DNA from: Candidatus Sifarchaeum subterraneum
GTDB lineage: Archaea; Asgardarchaeota; Sifarchaeia; Sifarchaeales; Sifarchaeaceae
Assembly (NCBI GenBank): GCA_016292335.1
Contig: JAECRX010000168.1
Coordinates: forward strand, 1-5,931
Length of the DNA: 5,931 nucleotides
Reading direction: 5' to 3'
A program made the position numbers and the translations under genes. Below are positions 1-4,221 of the stretch, piece after piece; within the stretch, counting starts at the first letter, position 1; every line of letters starts with the position of its first letter. The notes beneath the pieces were generated by a model. That model saw only the letters and a list, made by a program, of their open reading frames with translations. It was not told the DNA's origin and searched no databases.

Positions 1-93
1 AATCACGATGACAAAATGAGGAAAAAAGTGTATAAGAGGGCTTCAGAAATTTTAAATGAGGAGACGCCTTTACTTCCATTATGTGTCACATAA
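1..93 (+). CDS. C-terminal fragment of ABC transporter substrate-binding protein, family 5 (partial at 5' end)
   Basis: Frame 1 is open from the window edge to TAA at 91-93 and encodes 30 residues containing KVYKRASEILNEETPLLPL. This matches the pattern found near the C-terminus of extracytoplasmic oligopeptide/dipeptide-binding proteins (OppA/DppA type, SBP_bac_5), where an arginine-rich helix leads into 'eiLneeaPlipLy'. Such proteins capture peptides or other small molecules outside the membrane and deliver them to an ABC permease. In the family, the chain usually continues for several dozen residues after this motif. Here it stops five residues after PLLPL, so the gene may be truncated or frameshifted near its 3' end. 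Identification rests on one short motif and could be wrong. Confidence 0.6.
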   Translation, partial: NHDDKMRKKVYKRASEILNEETPLLPLCVT

Positions 94-96
94 AAT

Positions 97-340
97 TTAG
101 GATAAAAGGGTTGATGAAGCCAAAAGCATCCCTAAGACATCTATCCTAATTGTTCTTTTTAAGTTTATGCTTTCCCAGCCTATGTTTAAATCCCGTGCCT
201 TTTTTTGTACTGCTCTATCTATCCACGTCGATCCCAATTTCCTACATTTGAACCGGAGATCCTTCTTCAATTGATTCAAGGTAAGGAAAAAGGCCAAAAT
301 GATCTTTTTTTAGTTCATCTTGGATCTCTCCTCGAAATAT
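97..340 (-). pseudogene. Possible remnant of a minus-strand gene (unrecognised)
   Basis: On the minus strand, one frame is open from 340 down to a TAG at 242-244 and reads ...IQDELKKDHFGLFPYLES.... A second frame, open from 297 down to the stop at 97, reads ...STWIDRAVQKKARDLNIG... and ...RIDVLGMLLAS.... Both stretches have charged, amphipathic, protein-like composition, and they overlap at 242-297, as expected of one gene broken by a frameshift. The only in-frame start for the second piece is a TTG without a convincing ribosome binding site. I recognise no family. It could equally be chance, or a short real gene of 66 codons. Confidence 0.2.
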
Positions 341-393
341 TTATGTCCTTTTCTCTTCTTTACTTTTATCGGACACTCCTTTTTTTGCAAAAC

Positions 394-416
394 TATGGTT
401 ACTTTTTGTAACCATA
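394..416. promoter_or_regulatory. Perfect 9-5-9 palindrome, candidate operator or hairpin
   Basis: TATGGTTAC (394-402) and GTAACCATA (408-416) are exact reverse complements separated by TTTTT. A further GTAAC half-site lies at 438-442, exactly 30 bases after the one at 408, about three helical turns. The element is about 90 bases upstream of the MBL-fold hydrolase gene. That placement suits an operator for a dimeric regulator controlling the 506-2431 gene pair. The T-run just after it (419-424) means it could instead act as a stem-loop terminator for transcription entering from the left. No regulator gene is in the window. Confidence 0.4.
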
Positions 417-489
417 TCTTTTTTAGAAAGAAAAATCGTAACTAACTTCAAAAAAAAGAACCAAAGATTTGCTCTAAACCTTTAAAATT

Positions 490-496
490 AAGGAGG
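490..496 (+). promoter_or_regulatory. Strong ribosome binding site of the MBL-fold hydrolase
   Basis: AAGGAGG ends nine bases before the ATG at 506, a near-perfect complement to the 3' end of 16S rRNA. It fixes the start codon and indicates a leadered transcript. Confidence 0.85.
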
Positions 497-505
497 TTTT
501 AATCA

Positions 506-1228
506 ATGAATTTTAGGCCATTGCTAATTGCAAAAGAAGAACCACTTGACAAAGGCTATATGACCTACCTTGTGGGTCATGGAACAGAAATCACTTTGGG
601 TGTCTACATCTGGTTAATAGAAGGCACAGAAAAAAATGTTTTAATTGATACAGGTGCTTCAGGTGAGTTCATCAGAAGTACAGGGTTTCCTGGAATAGAT
701 GTTCAGACTCAAGAAGAAGCATTGAAAAAAGTCGGCCTGACTCCTGAGGACATCGATTATGTCATTATAACACACCTTCATGGGGATCATGCCGCAGATG
801 CAAAAAAATACAAAAATGCAACTTTTGTAGTCCAAAAAGACGAACTAGAATATGCTAAAAATCCCCATCCTATGCATACAGGCTGGTTCGCTGTACCACC
901 TAAAGAAATGAAACTTGAAGTAGTAGACGGTGATAAAGAGATCGTTCCAGGAGTTAAAGTGATCAAAACACCAGGGCATACTCCTGGCGGACAGAGTGTT
1001 CTGATCGATACAGATAAGGGAAAAGTTTGTCTTAGTGGCATGTGCACGATCCTTGAGAATTTCTATCCCCCAGAGCCAATGAAAGAAATGGGAATACGAG
1101 CAATAGCTCCAGCCCTCCATACTGATGCCCTACAGGCTTTCGATAATGTAATCAAAATCTTAGAAATGGCAGACATCGTCATTGCTCCTCATGATATATC
1201 CTATATGGACGTAGAGACAATTCCCTAA
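506..1228 (+). CDS. Metallo-beta-lactamase-fold hydrolase, AHL-lactonase-like family
   Basis: This 240-residue, probably cytoplasmic, metallohydrolase has no signal peptide. The MBL fold is shown by IDTG (residues 47-50), the metal-binding motif HLHGDH (H90, H92, D94, H95), HTPGG with H158, and a late APHD with H229. The usual bridging Asp of motif 4 (SGD) is not present; the aligned segment reads SGMC, putting Cys180 at or next to that position. The length and the N-terminal segment before the first motif fit the N-acyl-homoserine-lactonase-like group, which hydrolyses lactones and related esters or amides. The true substrate cannot be read from the sequence, and quorum quenching should not be assumed. 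It precedes the M24 gene by 48 bases on the same strand, so the two are probably co-transcribed. The start is fixed by AAGGAGG nine bases upstream. Confidence 0.92.
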   Translation: MNFRPLLIAKEEPLDKGYMTYLVGHGTEITLGVYIWLIEGTEKNVLIDTGASGEFIRSTGFPGIDVQTQEEALKKVGLTPEDIDYVIITHLHGDHAADAKKYKNATFVVQKDELEYAKNPHPMHTGWFAVPPKEMKLEVVDGDKEIVPGVKVIKTPGHTPGGQSVLIDTDKGKVCLSGMCTILENFYPPEPMKEMGIRAIAPALHTDALQAFDNVIKILEMADIVIAPHDISYMDVETIP

Positions 1229-1263
1229 ACTTGGAATATCGAATCTATTCAAGTGCTTCAAAC

Positions 1264-1269
1264 AGGAGG
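1264..1269 (+). promoter_or_regulatory. Ribosome binding site that sets the M24 start at TTG 1277
   Basis: AGGAGG lies inside the longest open frame, which begins with GTG at 1253, and ends seven bases before an in-frame TTG at 1277. The GTG has no comparable site upstream. The site therefore argues for the TTG and a protein eight residues shorter than the longest frame. Confidence 0.8.
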
Positions 1270-1276
1270 CCTATTC

Positions 1277-2431
1277 TTGGAACACGAGAACAGATTGAGA
1301 CGAATCAAGGAGAATATGCAACAAAACAATATAGATGTACTCATATCATGGAAGCCAGCAAATACAGCGTATATCAGTAATTTCATTGCATTTATCTATT
1401 CCAGGCCTATAATCACTGTTTTGCCATTGGATCAAGAACCAAGCTTGATTGTCCCAGCTCTTGATGAGGATCATGCAAAATCAGAGTCATTAATTAGGGA
1501 TATTCGCTCTTATGTCGAATTTACATTAGAAGAGGAGGAAGAACAGAAAGAAACAGATCCATTTCAAATATTGAAGAATATAATACACGAATATGGCCTT
1601 GAAACAGGAACTTTAGGCATTGAGGAGAATTTCTTCTCCATTACCTCTTTGAAAGGGCTGAAAAAGATTCTTGCAAAAGCTGAGTTCGTTGATGGCGGTG
1701 AAATCGTTGATAAGTTGAGAATAGTTAAATCTAAAGAAGAAATTGAGGCTGTGAAAAGAGCTGCAGAATTAGCGGATTTCGGAGTTAGTAAATCGATCGA
1801 AGCAGCAAGAGAAGGGATCACTGAGATAGAATTGGATACAATCGGTAATAACGCCGTTCTAGAAAGAAGTAGTGTAGAATACCCAGATTATGCCGTTCGT
1901 TTCATCAACATGAGTCCTTCAGGAAATTCTCGAAGCGCTTTAGTCCATGTTTTCTCGACGTCTAAAAAGCTTGAGAAAGGAGACTTCGTGGTTCATACAC
2001 GCTTAGTTTCCCTTCATGGTTATTACGGAGAATGTGAAAGGACATTTGTAGTGGGAGAACCCACAGAAAAACAAAAAGAGGTTTTTGAGGTGGTTACTAA
2101 GGCACAACTGGCAGCTATCGATGCAGCTGAACCAGGTGTTAGTGTATCCAAATTAGACGATATAGCAAGGGGAATAATCACGGATGCTGGTTATGGAAAA
2201 TATTTCCTTCATCGAACGGGGCACGGAATAGGATTAGAACCCCATGAAAGACCTTATCTCAAAGAAGAAGACCCTACCATTTTGGAACCAGGAATTATTT
2301 TCTCTGTAGAGCCAGCGATATATATTCCAGGAATCTGTGGAGTGCGGCATTCCGACACCGTCCTAATAACGGAAGATGGACATGAAGTGTTTACTAAATA
2401 TCCCAAAGATCTAAATTCTCTTACAGTTTGA
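1277..2431 (+). CDS. M24-family (pita-bread fold) hydrolase, creatinase/prolidase-like, altered metal site
   Basis: This 384-residue protein starts at TTG 1277; a GTG at 1253 would add eight residues. Residues about 1-135 form the creatinase-type N-terminal domain, and about 145-384 the pita-bread domain, with KLRIVKSKEEIEAVKRAA marking its start. M24 prolidases use five metal ligands (D, D, H, E, E). Aligning GDFVVHTR...GYYGECERTF with the prolidase pattern places Thr241 and Glu252 at the two Asp positions. TGHGIG keeps His316 and SVEP keeps Glu345. GVRHSD puts Ser359 where the last Glu belongs. The GYYxxxERT segment resembles metal-free creatinase, and His224 in SALVH aligns with creatinase's catalytic His. 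The protein is therefore more likely a C-N hydrolase acting on a small amidino or amide substrate than a classical Xaa-Pro peptidase. Substrate unknown. Probably co-transcribed with the MBL-fold gene upstream. Confidence 0.9.
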   Translation: MEHENRLRRIKENMQQNNIDVLISWKPANTAYISNFIAFIYSRPIITVLPLDQEPSLIVPALDEDHAKSESLIRDIRSYVEFTLEEEEEQKETDPFQILKNIIHEYGLETGTLGIEENFFSITSLKGLKKILAKAEFVDGGEIVDKLRIVKSKEEIEAVKRAAELADFGVSKSIEAAREGITEIELDTIGNNAVLERSSVEYPDYAVRFINMSPSGNSRSALVHVFSTSKKLEKGDFVVHTRLVSLHGYYGECERTFVVGEPTEKQKEVFEVVTKAQLAAIDAAEPGVSVSKLDDIARGIITDAGYGKYFLHRTGHGIGLEPHERPYLKEEDPTILEPGIIFSVEPAIYIPGICGVRHSDTVLITEDGHEVFTKYPKDLNSLTV

Positions 2432-2492
2432 TAGACTTACACAGTAATTTTTCGTAGCTTTTTAAGGAGCTTTTACTTCGATTTCCAAAGTT

Positions 2493-2560
2493 TCTTCTGG
2501 CAGCCCTAAGAAGTCCAGAAGATTCTTTATTTTTCCTGTTCCTTTCTTTTTCTTTTTTTT
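2493..2560 (+). terminator. Stem-loop plus pyrimidine tract, terminator of the MBL-M24 unit
   Basis: TCTTCTGG (2493-2500) and CCAGAAGA (2515-2522) form a perfect 8-bp stem with a 14-base loop. T-rich sequence follows at 2523-2535, then a pyrimidine run to about 2560. Archaeal RNA polymerase terminates at T-rich tracts, and the position 60-130 bases after the M24 stop suits the end of that transcript. Confidence 0.5.
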
Positions 2561-2598
2561 CAACCTCTTTTCTGATTCCTACCACGTGTATTTTACTC

Positions 2599-2636
2599 AT
2601 TTGCATAGATTGATTTGAAAAAAACTTTTAATCTCT
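2599..2636 (+). repeat. 38-bp perfect direct repeat, copy 1 (promoter-like)
   Basis: Every base is identical to 2675-2712, at an offset of 76 bases. The right half contains GAAAAAAACTTTTAAT, which resembles an archaeal BRE (A-rich) followed by a TATA element (CTTTTAAT at 2625-2632). If used as a promoter, transcription would begin near 2655, inside the first TGTACA palindrome. The identity is directly visible; the promoter role is inference. Confidence 0.85.
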
Positions 2637-2648
2637 TTCATCTTTTTT

Positions 2649-2660
2649 TGCTGTACAGCA
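2649..2660. promoter_or_regulatory. Perfect 12-bp palindrome TGCTGTACAGCA, candidate operator
   Basis: The element is self-complementary around a TGTACA core. It lies between the two 38-bp repeat copies and over the start site expected for the first promoter-like copy. A second TGTACA palindrome is centred 17 bases further on. Confidence 0.4.
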
Positions 2661-2664
2661 TTCT

Positions 2665-2678
2665 AAATTGTACAATTT
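2665..2678. promoter_or_regulatory. Perfect 14-bp palindrome AAATTGTACAATTT, candidate operator
   Basis: It is self-complementary around the same TGTACA core as its neighbour. Its right arm overlaps the first four bases of the second 38-bp repeat, placing it immediately upstream of the putative BRE/TATA of the solenoid gene. A dimeric repressor or activator could bind both sites. Confidence 0.4.
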
Positions 2679-2712
2679 GCATAGATTGATTTGAAAAAAA
2701 CTTTTAATCTCT
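2675..2712 (+). promoter_or_regulatory. 38-bp direct repeat, copy 2; likely core promoter of the PC-like repeat gene
   Basis: This is the second, identical copy of the repeat at 2599-2636. The TATA-like CTTTTAAT falls at 2701-2708, preceded by an A-rich BRE-like stretch. Transcription would start about 25 bases downstream, near 2730, leaving a short leader of roughly 20-40 bases before the start codon. No clear ribosome binding site is seen in that leader. Confidence 0.5.
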
Positions 2713-2752
2713 CAGAATTTTTCCTTTAACAGAAAATGCTTTATTCTTCATA

Positions 2753-4153
2753 TTGGACGAAATTCTCATGAAAAAAAGTCTTGAACAAAAAAGGGAAGAA
2801 TTAAAAGAACTTTATCCTCTTCTTAAGCACTCAGATGAATGGGTACGCAGTGGTGCAGTCCTTGCAATTGGGTTTACCCTTTTCGGCACAGGTCTTGAGG
2901 AAGAAGTTAAAAACCTTCTTACTTTGGTCAAGGACCCTTCTGGAGTTGTCCGCGCTAATTTGGCTTTTACGATTGGTCTGATCTTTATGGGCACACATTC
3001 TGAAACGGGAATGAACGTTCTCAAAATACTTAATATGGATCTAGAATGGAGGGTTCGTCTGCATGCCAAAATAGCACCTGGATTTGTTTTTTTGGGTACT
3101 GGATCCAAAGAGGGATTAAAAATTATCCGCTCTCAAAAGGAAGATTCCAACGAATGGGTGCGACATGGCACTGCAGTAGGACTTGGATTAATTTTTATGG
3201 GCACACAATCCAAATTTGGAAAGGAAAACCTCCAATCCATGCTTTCTTCTTCCGAAGGATTTTGTAGCGGCGCAGCTATCGGGCTTGGATTAATCTTTAT
3301 TGGTAGTGGAGCGGAGGAGGTTGTAAAGATTCTCCTCCCTTTACTTGAAGATTCTTCAGAATGGGTCCGGCGTAGCGCCGCTTATGGAATTGGATTAATT
3401 TACCTTAGGACCGGTAAGGGAGCAAATTTCCTCTATCCTCTCTTCAGTGATCTAGATTGGATGGTTTATTTTGCCGCAGCTTGGAGTGTGGCTTTTGTAT
3501 TTCTTGGTGTCAAGTCCAAAGGAAAATTGAAAGATCTGATCGAAGCACACTCAGCCAAAGTTCGACGTGGCGGTGCAACAGCACTAGGAATGGCCTTTCT
3601 TGAAACTTTTTGCACATCAGAAGCAGTAACCCTCCTTCGACCCCTTCTAGGGGATGCTTCTAAATGGGTACGACGTGGAGCTACAATAAGTGCAGGGTTA
3701 ATTTGTTTAGGCAGCGACAATGAAAAAATGATAAAAAAAATGCAATCTTTATTTGACGACCGAGATGGATGGGTTCGTTTTTTTGCTGCTTGGTCCATTG
3801 GCATGATCGGTCTTGGCACCAAATCCAAAACTGGAATTGAAGTTCTTTCTTCTGTGCTTAATACGTACGATGAATGGCTGCGACGTAGCGCTGCATTTGC
3901 AATACAATTAATTCTTCTCGGAACATCCATGGAGGACGAAGAAGTAGACAAAATACTTAAGCCACTACAAAGAGATTCTGACTCTGGAGTGCGTTTTTGC
4001 TCAGCATTGAAATTAGGGACTTTTCATGAAAATAAAAAAGTAGAAGGGCTGATAACCACAGGAATAATTTTCAGTTGGTTTATTTTTTGGGATCTTTGGA
4101 TTTTATCAGCTGTAGGTTTGTGGCTGCTTAAAAACAAGAAATTATTCTCTTGA
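2753..4153 (+). CDS. Alpha-solenoid of eleven PC-like (Rpn1/Rpn2-type) repeats with a C-terminal membrane anchor
   Basis: This 466-residue protein has no signal peptide. Residues 28 to about 408 are eleven repeats. Each begins with a helix of the form S-x-E-W-V-R-R-x-A-A, continues with G-L-G-L-I-F-x-G-T-G and closes with a second helix ending L-L-P-L-L-x-D. The second-Gly positions of the signature are 45, 80, 115, 150, 184, 219, 252, 284, 320, 355 and 390, a period of 35 (R219 and E284 replace Gly). The G-L-x-x-x-G-T pattern is the hallmark of proteasome/cyclosome repeats, although a HEAT-like assignment is also possible. Residues 433-459 form one hydrophobic helix with Asp447 inside it and a short basic tail (KNKK), a tail-anchor layout that would leave the solenoid in the cytoplasm. 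It probably acts as a scaffold binding partner proteins; no catalytic motif is seen. The start is uncertain: TTG 2753 or ATG 2768, neither with a ribosome binding site. Confidence 0.85.
   Translation: MDEILMKKSLEQKREELKELYPLLKHSDEWVRSGAVLAIGFTLFGTGLEEEVKNLLTLVKDPSGVVRANLAFTIGLIFMGTHSETGMNVLKILNMDLEWRVRLHAKIAPGFVFLGTGSKEGLKIIRSQKEDSNEWVRHGTAVGLGLIFMGTQSKFGKENLQSMLSSSEGFCSGAAIGLGLIFIGSGAEEVVKILLPLLEDSSEWVRRSAAYGIGLIYLRTGKGANFLYPLFSDLDWMVYFAAAWSVAFVFLGVKSKGKLKDLIEAHSAKVRRGGATALGMAFLETFCTSEAVTLLRPLLGDASKWVRRGATISAGLICLGSDNEKMIKKMQSLFDDRDGWVRFFAAWSIGMIGLGTKSKTGIEVLSSVLNTYDEWLRRSAAFAIQLILLGTSMEDEEVDKILKPLQRDSDSGVRFCSALKLGTFHENKKVEGLITTGIIFSWFIFWDLWILSAVGLWLLKNKKLFS
2834..3976 (+). repeat. Eleven tandem about 105-base coding repeats (35 residues each)
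   Basis: The repeats encode residues 28-408 of the solenoid. They are divergent in DNA but keep the phrases for (E)WVRRxAA and GLIFxGT in phase. Spacing is 35 residues in most units, with small departures (34, 33, 32, 36) in units five to nine, indicating old internal duplication and not recent expansion. Confidence 0.85.
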
Positions 4154-4159
4154 AACGAT

Positions 4160-4183
4160 CAACAAAATAAAATAACAAAACGT
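4160..4183 (-). terminator. T-rich tract after the HEAT gene (minus strand)
   Basis: Read on the minus strand, this is CGTTTTGTTATTTTATTTTG and flanking bases, about 40-60 bases beyond the HEAT stop at 4222. Archaeal transcription commonly ends at such T-rich stretches. The two convergent genes share only 68 bases, so their transcripts probably overlap. Confidence 0.3.
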
Positions 4184-4221
4184 ATAAAATGGGCTTATAA
4201 AATCGATAGCTTCTAAGATAT

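Larger units (their letters stand above)
94..505. other. Gene-poor intergenic region with a palindrome and a possible gene remnant
   Basis: These 412 bases hold no convincing intact gene. The plus-strand open frame at 205-411 has no ribosome binding site and a composition of random Phe/Leu-rich sequence. The minus strand at 97-340 has two short overlapping open frames with protein-like composition, annotated separately as a possible remnant. A perfect 23-base inverted repeat lies at 394-416, and the ribosome binding site of the next gene ends the region. Confidence 0.6.
2432..2752. other. Structured intergenic region: terminator, duplicated promoter-like repeat, palindromes
   Basis: These 321 bases contain no supportable gene. 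The minus-strand open frame at 2421-2606 is mostly the Lys/Glu/Arg shadow of a pyrimidine tract. From left to right the region has a stem-loop followed by T-rich sequence, a long pyrimidine tract, a first copy of a 38-bp repeat, two perfect TGTACA-centred palindromes and the second repeat copy. It ends 40 bases before the start of the solenoid gene. Confidence 0.75.

Noticed and set aside
205..411. Plus-strand open frame of 68 codons in the left intergenic region
   Set aside because: No ribosome binding site, Phe/Leu-rich composition typical of AT-rich non-coding DNA, and its stop lies inside the palindrome at 394-416.
787..1120. Two overlapping minus-strand open frames inside the MBL-fold gene
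   Set aside because: Both lie fully within a gene with all catalytic motifs, have no start signals and resemble no protein.
1253..1276. GTG at 1253 as the M24 start
   Set aside because: It lacks a ribosome binding site, and the strong AGGAGG lies downstream of it, spaced correctly for TTG at 1277.
2421..2606. Minus-strand open frame of 61 codons
   Set aside because: Mostly Lys/Glu/Arg translated from a pyrimidine tract; it begins inside a 38-bp repeat copy and runs over the terminator and the M24 stop.
2599..2712. The 38-bp repeat pair as insertion-sequence or transposon ends
   Set aside because: The copies are direct, not inverted, only 38 bases separate them, and no transposase or target duplication is present.
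3466..3951. Minus-strand open frame of 161 codons opposite the PC-like solenoid
   Set aside because: It is a repeat-driven shadow: the opposite frame shows periodic RRTH-like phrases generated by the WVRR codons of the solenoid.
2834..3976. Reading the tandem repeats as a CRISPR or satellite array
   Set aside because: The periodicity is at protein level with in-frame, divergent codons and no constant repeat/variable spacer structure.
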